Below, in pieces: positions 10,987 to 19,387 of a stretch of DNA of 64,000 bases. Each line of letters starts with the position of its first letter. The first letter of the stretch is position 1. The stretch lies in contig NC_009437.1 of the NCBI RefSeq assembly GCF_000016545.1, positions 1,875,394-1,939,393 on the forward strand. The letters are read 5' to 3'. The stretch comes from Caldicellulosiruptor saccharolyticus DSM 8903 (GTDB lineage Bacteria; Bacillota; Thermoanaerobacteria; Caldicellulosiruptorales; Caldicellulosiruptoraceae). The notes beneath the pieces were generated by a model that searched no databases, was not told the origin of the DNA, and saw only the letters and a program-made list of their open reading frames with translations. A program made the position numbers and the translations under genes.

Positions 10987-12816
10987 ATGCATTGTCACTG
11001 CCAGTCATTTGAACTACTCAAACTTCCTCAAGACAAAGAAGTCATAGCTCTTGTCGGTAATCCTAATGTTGGAAAGTCAGTAGTTTTTAGCAAACTCACT
11101 GGTAAATATGTTGAAGTTTCAAATTTTCCTGGAACAACAGTTGATATAAACTATGGATTTTACAAAAACTATGTAGTAATTGACACCCCCGGTGTTTATG
11201 GCATCTCTTCTTTTAATGACGAGGAGATAGTTACAAGAGATATTGTTCTGAGCGTTGACAAAGTGATAAACGTTGTTGATGCTCTTCACCTTGACAGAGA
11301 TTTATTTTTAACCCAACAGCTCATAGACTATCAAAAAGACATAATTGTTGTTTTAAACATGTTTGATGAGGTTAAAAAAAATGACATGAAGATTGACATA
11401 GATGCCTTAAAAAAGACCTTAGGTGTTGAGGTAATTGTCACTTCAGCAACCAAAGCAGAAGGCATAGAAAAGCTCCAAGAGGCGATTGATAAAAACCTTT
11501 TTAGAAAAGGCAATCCTACACCACAGCTTCAAAAACTTTTACAGGAGGCAGGTATGGAATTTTCTAAAGATGGCCTTGCTACAGCTGAAAATATCTTCAA
11601 CCCTTCGATTTCAGAGTTGCAAGAGAAGATTTACAGTTTAAGAAGATCTCATGTTGATAAGATATTTGAAAAAGCAGTAAGATTTGACACAAAAAAGCTT
11701 GAAATTAAAAATAGAATAAGTGAAATACTTGTAAATCCTATAACTGGTATTCCCATTTTAGCAGCAACTCTTTATATAATGTACTACTTTATGGGTGTGC
11801 TTGTTGCTCAGAGAGTTGTTGATTTTACAATGAATAAGGTAATGGGTGAGTATTATCTTGGATTTGTGAAAGGCTTACTCACTCCATTTGTAAAAAATAT
11901 CTATATACAAAAAATTTTAATTGGTAACTACGGCCTGCTTTCTATGTTTCCAGTAGTTTTTTTAGGTCTTCTATTTCCTCTTGTGGTTGCCTTTCACCTT
12001 TTTATGAGTATATTAGAAGACAGTGGGTATCTTCCAAGAATTGCAGCACTTGTTGACAAAGTATTTAACAAGATTGGTCTTAATGGCAGAGCTATAATCC
12101 CGATTATATTGGGGTTTGGATGTGTCACAATGGCTACAATGACAACAAGGATTTTGGGCTCAAAAAGAGAGAGGGTTATCACTATGTTTTTACTTGGGCT
12201 TGCAATTCCGTGTTCTGCTCAGCTTGGAATTATAAGTGGACTGATAGCAAGACTTGGTTATTGGTATCTTGTTATATATATACTCATTATTGGTTTAGTA
12301 TTTGGGATTGTAGGAAGGATATTGAACAAGGTTATACAAGGCAGCTCAACGTCGCTATTTATAGACCTTCCTACTTTAAGAATTCCGCTTATATTAAACG
12401 TTATTAAAAAGACATATTACAAGTCTAAAAACTTCCTGATTGAAGCACTGCCTATATTTGTTTTGGCAACACTTATACTTGGATTTTTGGACGCAACAGG
12501 TTTTCTTAAAATTATTGAAAATATAGCACAGCCCATTGTTACAGGTTTTTTGAAACTTCCAAAGAGAATGACAGAGGTGTTTATTCTGAGCATTATAAGA
12601 CGAGACTATGGTGCAGCAGGGCTTGTCACAATTCCTACCACAAAAAGACAGATGTTTGTGGCACTTGTAACAACTACTCTGTTTGTTCCTTGTATAACAT
12701 CCTTTGCCATGATGACAAAAGAAAACGGGCTAAAGTATTCACTTTTTATTTGGGTTTCTTCGGCTGTAATAGCCATTTTGGTGGGAGGACTTTTAGCACA
12801 TATTATGATTGTTTAA
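10987..12816 (+). CDS. feoB: ferrous iron transporter FeoB
   Basis: A 609-residue GTPase-permease that imports Fe(II). The N-terminal G domain has GNPNVGKS (residues 24-31), a TTVD switch, DTPG and NMFD (NxxD). A helical GDI-like segment follows, then a polytopic membrane part. It contains the two gate motifs with cysteine, LGFGCVTMATMTTR and VPCITSFAMM. The N terminus MHCHCQ is unusual, with two Cys and two His that could bind metal. The protein is somewhat shorter than many FeoB proteins (often about 650-780). It sits between feoA and a small Cys-rich gene. Confidence 0.95.
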   Translation: MHCHCQSFELLKLPQDKEVIALVGNPNVGKSVVFSKLTGKYVEVSNFPGTTVDINYGFYKNYVVIDTPGVYGISSFNDEEIVTRDIVLSVDKVINVVDALHLDRDLFLTQQLIDYQKDIIVVLNMFDEVKKNDMKIDIDALKKTLGVEVIVTSATKAEGIEKLQEAIDKNLFRKGNPTPQLQKLLQEAGMEFSKDGLATAENIFNPSISELQEKIYSLRRSHVDKIFEKAVRFDTKKLEIKNRISEILVNPITGIPILAATLYIMYYFMGVLVAQRVVDFTMNKVMGEYYLGFVKGLLTPFVKNIYIQKILIGNYGLLSMFPVVFLGLLFPLVVAFHLFMSILEDSGYLPRIAALVDKVFNKIGLNGRAIIPIILGFGCVTMATMTTRILGSKRERVITMFLLGLAIPCSAQLGIISGLIARLGYWYLVIYILIIGLVFGIVGRILNKVIQGSSTSLFIDLPTLRIPLILNVIKKTYYKSKNFLIEALPIFVLATLILGFLDATGFLKIIENIAQPIVTGFLKLPKRMTEVFILSIIRRDYGAAGLVTIPTTKRQMFVALVTTTLFVPCITSFAMMTKENGLKYSLFIWVSSAVIAILVGGLLAHIMIV

Positions 12817-12846
12817 AAATTCTCGAAAAAGAGGTGCAACTTCAAA

Positions 12847-12990
12847 ATGAAGACAAAGTGTCCTGTATGTGGTTATGAAGCTGACATTACAAACAAAAAA
12901 TGTCCAAGATGCAACTCTTCGCTTTTGGATTCTTTAAAATGCAGAGGTAATTGTAAAGGTTGTAAGCAAAAGTGCTCTATAAGATATTGA
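12847..12990 (+). CDS. small eight-cysteine protein at the end of the feo operon
   Basis: A 47-codon ORF begins 30 nt after feoB, with GAGGTG (12831-12836) upstream of the ATG. The product has eight cysteines: C5 and C8 (CPVC), C19 and C22 (CPRC), and C32, C36, C39 and C43. The first four form a zinc-ribbon-like pair of CxxC knuckles. The last four, spaced x3, x2, x3 in LKCRGNCKGCKQKC, could form a second metal or Fe-S site. It has no membrane segment or signal peptide. I infer a metal-binding FeoB accessory or maturation factor. The stop codon overlaps the -35 box of the fur promoter. The family is not one I can name. Confidence 0.72.
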   Translation: MKTKCPVCGYEADITNKKCPRCNSSLLDSLKCRGNCKGCKQKCSIRY

Positions 12991-13016
12991 CATGTCAGTT
13001 TGGTTGAGAATAAAAT
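12987..13016 (+). promoter_or_regulatory. promoter of fur
   Basis: TTGACA (12987-12992), 18 nt, TAAAAT (13011-13016). The spacer contains GGTTGAGAATAAAAT, which resembles half of the Fur palindrome upstream of feoA, so fur may control itself. The -35 box overlaps the stop codon of the preceding small gene. Confidence 0.6.
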
Positions 13017-13072
13017 GTATATCATAAAATAGAGAAGTTATAATTTTAACTAAATGGAGTTGGAGAAAATCA

Positions 13073-13516
13073 ATGAGCAAAAATCAATTAGAGGAGATAA
13101 AAGAACAACTTAAACAAAAGGGATATAAGCTAACAACACAGAGGAGGATAATTCTTGATTCTATCTTGGACAATCAAGATAAGCATCTGAGTATAGAAGA
13201 AATTTATAGGATAGTTAAAGAAAAGATGCCAGAAATAGGACTGGCAACAGTGTATAGAACAATAATGCTTTTAAGTGATTTAAAAGTGCTCAATAAAATT
13301 GACCTTGACGATGGATGTTCACGGTTTGAACTTTCAAATAGTGAAGATTCGCATAACCATCACCATTTGATTTGTATCAAATGTGGTAGGGTAGAAGAAG
13401 CAGAAGACGACCTTTTAGAGGCTTTAGAAGAGCAGATTGAAAAGAAAAAGGGATTTAAGGTGATAAATCATATGGTAAAATTCTATGGCATCTGCAAAGA
13501 GTGTAAAAAGGAATGA
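13073..13516 (+). CDS. fur: Fur-family iron-responsive repressor
   Basis: A 147-residue Fur protein. The winged-helix domain (residues 1-80) includes LTTQRRIILDSIL and IGLATVYRTIMLL. The dimer/metal domain has the HNHHHLICIKCGRVEE motif, supplying His and CxxC ligands, and ends with GICKEC, giving the second CxxC of the structural zinc site. It would use Fe(II) as corepressor and bind the palindrome upstream of feoA. It has its own promoter, with a Fur-box-like half site in the spacer. Zur or PerR cannot be excluded by sequence alone, but the feo linkage favours Fur. Confidence 0.88.
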   Translation: MSKNQLEEIKEQLKQKGYKLTTQRRIILDSILDNQDKHLSIEEIYRIVKEKMPEIGLATVYRTIMLLSDLKVLNKIDLDDGCSRFELSNSEDSHNHHHLICIKCGRVEEAEDDLLEALEEQIEKKKGFKVINHMVKFYGICKECKKE

Positions 13517-13541
13517 GAGAAAAGCCTCTCATTCCTTTGAT
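13508..13541. terminator. terminator of fur
   Basis: AAGGAATGAGAG (13508-13519) pairs fully with 13526-13537 around a 6-nt loop, then a T-rich stretch. The hairpin covers the fur stop codon and the last codon of the convergent minus-strand gene. Confidence 0.8.
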
Positions 13542-13834
13542 TTTATAAGAACCTTATAGAAACTGCCGTTGTTGTCATCTTTGTTTCCAAAGCTATCTTT
13601 AAATGCTAAGTATAAAAATCCATTTATCAAAGTTGGGATTACCATTAGATATTCTGAGTTTTTTCTGATCATTTTGCACTCATAAATTTTTTCTATCAAA
13701 TCATCTCTTCCAAACCCAAATTGAAGGTAAATATCCTTCTTTAGTCCATCAAGTAAGATGCCTCTGTTATAAATTATCATCAGCTTATCACCAGAGATAG
13801 GTTCTTGAGGGTATAGCTTAAATGGCAGGTCCAT
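13529..13834 (-). CDS. small hypothetical protein, possible carbohydrate-binding fold, partner of sleB
   Basis: A 101-residue protein 17 nt downstream of sleB on the same strand, so it is probably cotranscribed. It is beta-rich. Its pattern (SGDKLMIIYNRG, then DIYLQFGFGRDD, then IPTLINGFLYLAFKDSFGN, then KDDNNGSFYKVLI) recalls the CBM25/CBM53 starch-binding sandwich, in which a DNNGG-Y element closes the domain. No signal peptide is visible, so it may act in the forespore or cytoplasm. In Bacillus the gene after sleB is ypeB; this protein is unrelated to YpeB. The CBM similarity is by eye and weak. Confidence 0.6.
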   Translation of the reverse strand: MDLPFKLYPQEPISGDKLMIIYNRGILLDGLKKDIYLQFGFGRDDLIEKIYECKMIRKNSEYLMVIPTLINGFLYLAFKDSFGNKDDNNGSFYKVLIKSKE

Positions 13835-13851
13835 TTTAAAATTTTTTCACC

Positions 13852-14532
13852 TCACTTTGCAAACACATGATTGCCTATAACAGCAACAATTGGCCTGCTC
13901 CAAATCCATTTATTTGTTGTCTTTGCCGGGTTGAAAAAGTAGAGAGCTCCCCCTGTTGGGTCCCAGCCGTTTAGAGCATCTCGTGCTGCATTTATCGCAG
14001 AGGCTGTTGGCGGTAGATTAATCTGCCCGTTTGAAACAGACTCAAATGCCCCGGGTTGGTATATGACACCTGCAATGGAGTTTGGAAAGCTTGGATGCCT
14101 TACTCTATTTAGCACAACAGCTCCAACTGCAACCTGTCCAACATAGGGCTCACCCCGTGCCTCTGCACTGATTAAGTGGGCAAGAAGGTTCAGATTAGAA
14201 TTGTAAGATGAGCGTGAAGTTGTGGTTACAATTCCAAGTGCTCTTAAGGTCTCACTTCCCGCAATTCCATCAACTTTTAGACCGTTTTTGGCTTGAAAAT
14301 ATCTCACAGCCATATATGTTTTGTACCCGTATATTCCATCGATTGGTCCATCATAATATCCCCATTGTTTAAGTCTTCTTTGAATTTCTATAACCTCACT
14401 TCCAGTTGAACCATAGTAAGATAAAACAATGGGGTTCACTACATATCTGAATTTTATCTGTTCATAATGAGAAAGTGTATAAAGAGTAGCAATCAAAAGA
14501 GCACATGCCAATAAGACCTTTATATACCTCAT
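13852..14532 (-). CDS. sleB: spore cortex-lytic enzyme SleB
   Basis: A 226-residue protein from ATG 14532, which has GAGGTGAAAGGA just upstream; an in-frame ATG at 14556 lacks such a site. It has a signal/anchor helix (MRYIKVLLACALLIATLYTL), a peptidoglycan-binding domain (GSTGSEVIEIQRRLKQWGYY ... IDGIYGYKT ... VDGIAGSETLRALG), and a C-terminal hydrolase-2 lytic transglycosylase domain. The likely catalytic Glu lies in LISAEARGEPYVGQVAVG, followed by AVVLNRVRHPSFP. It would degrade muramic-lactam-containing cortex peptidoglycan during spore germination. The gene lies behind a sigma-G-like promoter. Confidence 0.92.
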   Translation of the reverse strand: MRYIKVLLACALLIATLYTLSHYEQIKFRYVVNPIVLSYYGSTGSEVIEIQRRLKQWGYYDGPIDGIYGYKTYMAVRYFQAKNGLKVDGIAGSETLRALGIVTTTSRSSYNSNLNLLAHLISAEARGEPYVGQVAVGAVVLNRVRHPSFPNSIAGVIYQPGAFESVSNGQINLPPTASAINAARDALNGWDPTGGALYFFNPAKTTNKWIWSRPIVAVIGNHVFAK

Positions 14533-14579
14533 TCCTTTCACCTCATGTAACTTCAAAAATTTAAATAGCTTTTTAAAAA

Positions 14580-14610
14580 TAGTATGTCTCTTGATTTTTG
14601 AGAATATGTA
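14580..14610 (-). promoter_or_regulatory. sigma-G-like promoter of sleB
   Basis: On the minus strand TACATA (14610-14605), 18 nt, CATACTA (14586-14580). The -10 matches the CATAnTA forespore consensus exactly and the -35 is close. sleB is a sigma-G gene in Bacillus, so the context fits. Confidence 0.55.
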
Positions 14611-14682
14611 TTGTGAATAACAAGCCGAGGTTGTGTAGATAATTTAATTATAGGAAAATAAAAGGAATTGGGGTGAAAGGTT

Positions 14683-15837
14683 GTGAAAAGAATTTTAACA
14701 CTTTTAATTTTATCTTTCTTTCTTTCGAGTTTAAATTTTATAAGAGCTTTTTGTCAAACGCAAAATAATGAACTCACAAATAGTCCTGAACTTTCTGCAA
14801 TGTCTGCAATACTTGTTGACTTTGACACAGGCAGAGTACTTTTTGAGAAAAACTCTCATGAAAAACTTCCCCCAGCTTCAATTACAAAGATAATGACAAT
14901 GATTTTGATATGTGAGGCAATTGAAAAAGGTAAACTTAAGCTCTCTGACAAGGTAATTGCAAGTCAGAACGCTGCAAGTCTTGGTGGCTCCCAGGTATAC
15001 CTAAAAGAAAATGAAGAGATGACAGTAGAAGAACTTTTAAAATCCATTGCAATTGCATCTGCAAATGATGCCTGTGTTGCCTTGGCCGAGCATTTGGCTG
15101 GAAGTGTTCAAGGGTTTGTTTATATGATGAACCAAAAGGCAAAAGAGCTTGGTATGCTCGATACAAACTTTGTAAATCCATATGGACTTGATGCAGAAGG
15201 ACATTATACCTCTGCATATGATGTTGCTGTTATGTCAAGAGAACTATTAAAACACAAACTCGTAAGAAACTATCTTACAACATGGGTTGACACTGTAAGA
15301 GACGGTAAGTTTGGGCTTACAAACACAAACAAACTTGTGAGATTTTATAGAGGTTGTACAGGTGTAAAGACAGGTTCAACTGACAAAGCAAAGTTTTGTA
15401 TCTCAGCATCAGCCCAGAGAAATGCTCTTCATCTTATTGCAGTTATAATGGCTGCACCAGATAGTAAAACAAGATTTAACGAGGCTGTACGACTTCTTGA
15501 CTGGGGATTTGCAAACTTTGCGATGTATGCCCCATATGCAAAAGATTTTAGTTTTGGCAAGGTTAGGGTTAGAAATGGGCTAAAAAAAGAGGTAAGTGCA
15601 GTTTTAGAAAGGGATGTAAAACTCCTTGTTAAAAAAGGAGATGAAAACTCTATTGAAACCAAAACTATCTTACCAAAAGAAATACCAGCACCTGTGAAGC
15701 TTGGTCAAGTAGTGGGTAGAATAGAACTTATAAAGGACGGTAAGACTCTTGCAATTTATAACCTTGTTGCAAGTGAAGATGTTGAAAAGAGGAATATATT
15801 TGACATCTTTAAGATGCTTTTAAGATTAGAGATGTAA
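14683..15837 (+). CDS. D-alanyl-D-alanine carboxypeptidase (S11, DacF-like)
   Basis: A 384-residue penicillin-binding protein with a signal peptide (residues 1-25). The active-site motifs are SITK (S66, K69), SAN (126-128) and KTG (229-231). The C-terminal beta domain (about 280-370) ends in an amphipathic helix (FDIFKMLLRLEM) for membrane attachment. It removes the terminal D-Ala of peptidoglycan stem peptides. The start is GTG after GGGGTGAAAGG. It lies divergently from sleB, suggesting a sporulation role like DacF. Upstream GTGTA-N15-GGAAAATAA weakly resembles a sigma-F promoter. A vegetative DacA role is also possible. Confidence 0.9.
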   Translation: MKRILTLLILSFFLSSLNFIRAFCQTQNNELTNSPELSAMSAILVDFDTGRVLFEKNSHEKLPPASITKIMTMILICEAIEKGKLKLSDKVIASQNAASLGGSQVYLKENEEMTVEELLKSIAIASANDACVALAEHLAGSVQGFVYMMNQKAKELGMLDTNFVNPYGLDAEGHYTSAYDVAVMSRELLKHKLVRNYLTTWVDTVRDGKFGLTNTNKLVRFYRGCTGVKTGSTDKAKFCISASAQRNALHLIAVIMAAPDSKTRFNEAVRLLDWGFANFAMYAPYAKDFSFGKVRVRNGLKKEVSAVLERDVKLLVKKGDENSIETKTILPKEIPAPVKLGQVVGRIELIKDGKTLAIYNLVASEDVEKRNIFDIFKMLLRLEM

Positions 15838-15853
15838 AGAGCCCAAAAATAAA

Positions 15854-15932
15854 TGGTCGGGGCGACTGGACTTGAACCAGCGAACCTCTAGCACCCCAAG
15901 CTAGCGCTCTAACCAAACTGAGCTACGCCCCG
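15854..15932 (-). tRNA. tRNA-Pro (GGG)
   Basis: The minus strand folds into a full cloverleaf. The acceptor stem is CGGGGCG/CGCCCCG, the D stem GCTC/GAGC, and the anticodon stem CTAGC/GCTAG with loop TTGGGGT, giving anticodon GGG. The T arm is GCTGG-TTCAAGT-CCAGT. Discriminator A and a genome-encoded CCA end at 15854. Confidence 0.95.
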
Positions 15933-15977
15933 ACCTTTATTATTTTTGTTCTACAAATACATTATATTCTAACTTCT

Positions 15978-17102
15978 CTAAGATTTCAAGGCAAAAATTT
16001 GTTGATAGATAGCTATAGTAGAGCTTATAGTTTTCTCCCAGCTATACTTCTTAGCTAAGCTATAACCTTTTTCAGAAAGCTCTTTTCGAAGCTTTTCACT
16101 TTCGAGTACAAGCAAAATCTTTTCTGCGATGTCTTCCTCAAAATAAGGATTGACAAAGATAGCTGCGTCTTTTAACACTTCTGGCAGAGAAGTCGTGTTG
16201 CTGGCAATTGTAGGAATTTTACAAGCCATTGCTTCAAGTGGCGGAAGGCCAAATCCTTCATATAAGGATGGATAGACAAATAAAATGGCACCATTATATA
16301 AATAAGGCATTAGTTCTACCTCAACGTATGAAACAAAATGTACACGCTCACAAAGCCCAAGTTCTGCAACAAGACCTTTCACCTCTTCAAAACTCCTACT
16401 AAATTTTCCAGGAATTACAAGATGAATACCATCAATTTGATCTCTTATCATATTGTAAGCTTTAATCAACCTTATGAGATTTTTCCGAGGTGAAAAACCA
16501 CCTACATACAGGATATACGGAAAGTCTATATTGAATCTTTGCTTAAGCATGTTTTCAACCTCTTGTTTTGAAAGGGGCTTGTAGATATCTTCTGGTGCTA
16601 AGTGTGTTACAAACACCTTTGATGGATCATAGTCAAAGTACTCACATATATCTTTTTTAGAGAATTCAGAAACAGTTATCACGCTATCTACAATCTTCAA
16701 AATCTTCGGAACATTTTCTCTAAAGATTTTTAAATAGCCCGGTCCCACTGTCTCAGGCAACCTAAATGGGATTATATCGTGAAGGGTTATAATATAACTA
16801 CACTTTTTAGAAAAAGGAATGCCTATTCCGTTTTGAGGAACGTGGTAAATCTCAATATCATTTTGGATTATTATCTCCTTTATCATTATCTCTTCCCAGA
16901 ATTTGTCTAGTTGTTGAGGCAAAAGATTTATGTTAATATTTTCTGCTGAAACAAACTCTATTTCAGATTTGTCGGGCCATATGATAAGGTATTCGTTTTG
17001 TTTGTCAAGTTTTTTGATATAATTTAAAAGTTGATAAGTGTAAGTTCCAATACCAGAACCTCTATACCATTTAGCTGCTCTACCATCAATGCCAATTTTC
17101 AT
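15978..17102 (-). CDS. GT4 glycosyltransferase
   Basis: A 374-residue GT-B glycosyltransferase. The N-terminal domain begins with the glycine-rich [21 protein letters not shown] loop. The C-terminal donor domain has [18 protein letters not shown], then [19 protein letters not shown] and [14 protein letters not shown], the E-x7-E region of GT4 enzymes that use nucleotide sugars. No membrane helix is predicted, so it is cytoplasmic or peripherally bound, perhaps for surface polysaccharide or glycolipid. It is a lone gene between tRNA-Pro and the divergent pseudouridine synthase, so its pathway cannot be told from context. Confidence 0.88.
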   Translation of the reverse strand: MKIGIDGRAAKWYRGSGIGTYTYQLLNYIKKLDKQNEYLIIWPDKSEIEFVSAENININLLPQQLDKFWEEIMIKEIIIQNDIEIYHVPQNGIGIPFSKKCSYIITLHDIIPFRLPETVGPGYLKIFRENVPKILKIVDSVITVSEFSKKDICEYFDYDPSKVFVTHLAPEDIYKPLSKQEVENMLKQRFNIDFPYILYVGGFSPRKNLIRLIKAYNMIRDQIDGIHLVIPGKFSRSFEEVKGLVAELGLCERVHFVSYVEVELMPYLYNGAILFVYPSLYEGFGLPPLEAMACKIPTIASNTTSLPEVLKDAAIFVNPYFEEDIAEKILLVLESEKLRKELSEKGYSLAKKYSWEKTISSTIAIYQQIFALKS

Positions 17103-17180
17103 GTTTTTTTCATTTTCAATTTGGTCAATTTTATTATATGATAATATTATTCAACGTGTTAAAAAGTGAGGTATATGTAA

Positions 17181-18116
17181 ATGACAATAGAAATGTTGAT
17201 TGAGAAAAATTTTGCAGGTATGAAACTTGAAAAGGCTATAAAAAAGAAATATCCGACAATCCCAATGAGTGTAATATTTAAACTTCTGAGAAAGGGCAGA
17301 ATAAGAGTTAACTTTGAGGTTGCTCAGAAGGGTCAGATATTACAATTTGGAGATTTAATTAGCTTTGACATAGAAGAGAAGTACTTAGATCAGAAAAAAG
17401 TTGAAATTTCAAAAGTATATGAAGATGACAATATAATTGTCATTGACAAACCATATGGTATTCCTTCGCACCCCGATACAAATAACGAGTATTCTGTTGT
17501 AAATTGGATTGAAGATAATTATTCTGGCAATCAGTTGCCTGCACTTTGTCACAGGCTTGACAGGAACACTTCAGGTCTTATGATTATTGCAAAAAATAGA
17601 CAAGTTTTAAACGAGATGTTAAAATATATGAGTAGAAGGGCTATTAAAAAGAAGTATTTATGCATAACAAAGAAGGTAGATTTGCCAAAGAGTGGAGTAC
17701 TAGTGCACTATCTAAAAAAGGACTCTAAAAAAAGCAAGGTTTACATTTCAGATTTACCGGCTGAGGGTTATTCAGAGATTGTCACTAGGTATAAAATAAT
17801 ACGAGGCAAAGACGACTTGCTGCTTGTTGATGTTGAAATAGAAACAGGGAAAACACATCAAATTAGGTCCCAGCTTGCACATGTTGGGCTTTGCATTTTG
17901 GGTGATAGTAAATATGGTGACTGGGCGCTAAATAAGAAGTATAATGCAAGTATTCAGTGTCTTTGTGCTTATTACCTTAAATTTGACATAGGTAGAAAAG
18001 GAATTTTAAGATACTTAGATGGCAAGAAGATTGTCAAGGATATTGTTGAATTTCCTATTCACATTGAAAATTTAAGTAAAATAAATGTTTATAAAGAAAG
18101 AGGGCTTGAGTTATGA
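17181..18116 (+). CDS. RluA-family pseudouridine synthase
   Basis: A 311-residue enzyme with an N-terminal S4 RNA-binding domain (about residues 14-60) and the RluA catalytic core. The catalytic Asp is D127 in HRLDRNTSGLMI. Other family motifs are VIDKPYGIPSHP before it, and ETGKTHQIRSQLAHVGLCILGDSKYG after it. It would convert uridines to pseudouridine in 23S rRNA (RluC/RluD-like); the target position cannot be assigned. The stop overlaps the next gene by ATGA. Confidence 0.9.
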   Translation: MTIEMLIEKNFAGMKLEKAIKKKYPTIPMSVIFKLLRKGRIRVNFEVAQKGQILQFGDLISFDIEEKYLDQKKVEISKVYEDDNIIVIDKPYGIPSHPDTNNEYSVVNWIEDNYSGNQLPALCHRLDRNTSGLMIIAKNRQVLNEMLKYMSRRAIKKKYLCITKKVDLPKSGVLVHYLKKDSKKSKVYISDLPAEGYSEIVTRYKIIRGKDDLLLVDVEIETGKTHQIRSQLAHVGLCILGDSKYGDWALNKKYNASIQCLCAYYLKFDIGRKGILRYLDGKKIVKDIVEFPIHIENLSKINVYKERGLEL

Positions 18117-19360
18117 AAAAGATTTTGTATGTTCTGGGTTCATTTATTATAGTCCTTCTTATTGGAATAAATGCAATATTTTATTATGAGAACATGTATG
18201 TAAAAAATTATATCCCGGTTTCCCAGGAGGTTTATGATACTACAAAGAAACAAAATACATCCACACCTGCAAGGGAAAAAACTGCGGCAGATACTACTAA
18301 ATCTTCTTCTGTTCAGCTAAAAAACCAGCCAAAAGAATACAAAGCAACAATCTCGCTTGTTGGCGATGTGTTCTTCAATGGGTATCTTTTAAAATCGTAT
18401 TATAACAGACAAACTCAATCATATTCATTTGGAAATATAATGGAAAATGTTAAAGACATAACCTACGCAGACTTAAGTATTTTCAAGTTTGATAGTACTT
18501 TAACCTCTAATTTACCAGTTTCAACATATGGCAAATACAATGCTCCAAAAGAAACTTTAGGGTTGCTGAAGTCTGCTGGTTTTAATGTTGCAGTATTATC
18601 TTCTTTACATATTTTTGATGGCAAAAGGCAAGGTTTAGAAGATACAATTAAAAATCTAAAAGAGGCAGGAATTAGCTCTGTTGGGGTAAGGCTCTCTCCA
18701 GATGAACATACCTCAAAGGTGTTTGACATAAACAATATTAGAGTGGGTGTTGCTGCATTTACAAAAGAACTTCCAAATGTGTATCTTGGGAGCAACTCTT
18801 CATATAAAGATTATGTTGATATTTTGGACAAAGATACAATTCGAAACCGGCTTGAGTACTTGAAAGGACTCAATTGTGACATTATAATAGCATATGCAAA
18901 CTGGGGATATGAAAATTCAATAAACCCAACCTCAGAGCAAAAGGAGTTTGCAAAAGAGCTCATAAAATACGGAGCTGACATTGTAATTGGAACACATACG
19001 CATACCATTCAGCCATTTGAAAAGATACAAGTTGAAGATGGAACTTCTGGCAAAAGAGAGGGTATAGTGTTTTATTCCTTAGGAAATTTCCTTTGTGACC
19101 AGACAGTTATTTTCCCATACAATAGGTTTGGGTTGACTGTAAGAATTGAGCTTACCAAAAAGGATAATAAACTTACAAAAAAGATTTTAGTAGAGCCTAT
19201 ATATATTTTCAGAAAGACAAGAATAAATGGCAATTACTATGATTTTATGCTTCTGAAAGCAAAGGATATTCTAAACAGGAGTGATGTAAGACAATCTTAT
19301 ATTCGGTATGCCAAAAAGCTTTTAGATGAGGTGCAAAGTCAACTTCAAAATCTACAATAA
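18113..19360 (+). CDS. CapA-family metallophosphoesterase-like protein
   Basis: A 415-residue protein with an N-terminal membrane anchor (residues 4-26), a Ser/Thr/Lys-rich linker (about 40-75) and an extracellular CapA/PgsA-type domain. Motifs include SLVGDVFFNG, FDSTLTSNLP, LKSAGFNVAVLSSLH, YANWGYEN and IVIGTHTHTIQPFE, then VFYSLGNFLCDQ. CapA proteins are linked to poly-gamma-glutamate or capsule handling. No other capsule genes are here, so the substrate is open. It is coupled by ATGA to the upstream pseudouridine synthase gene. Confidence 0.85.
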   Translation: MKKILYVLGSFIIVLLIGINAIFYYENMYVKNYIPVSQEVYDTTKKQNTSTPAREKTAADTTKSSSVQLKNQPKEYKATISLVGDVFFNGYLLKSYYNRQTQSYSFGNIMENVKDITYADLSIFKFDSTLTSNLPVSTYGKYNAPKETLGLLKSAGFNVAVLSSLHIFDGKRQGLEDTIKNLKEAGISSVGVRLSPDEHTSKVFDINNIRVGVAAFTKELPNVYLGSNSSYKDYVDILDKDTIRNRLEYLKGLNCDIIIAYANWGYENSINPTSEQKEFAKELIKYGADIVIGTHTHTIQPFEKIQVEDGTSGKREGIVFYSLGNFLCDQTVIFPYNRFGLTVRIELTKKDNKLTKKILVEPIYIFRKTRINGNYYDFMLLKAKDILNRSDVRQSYIRYAKKLLDEVQSQLQNLQ

Positions 19361-19387
19361 TTTGATTTTGTAGGGGGATTACTTGAG

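Noticed and set aside
13073-13516. PerR or Zur instead of Fur
   Set aside because: Possible by family, but linkage to feoAB and Fur-box-like sites at feoA and fur favour Fur.
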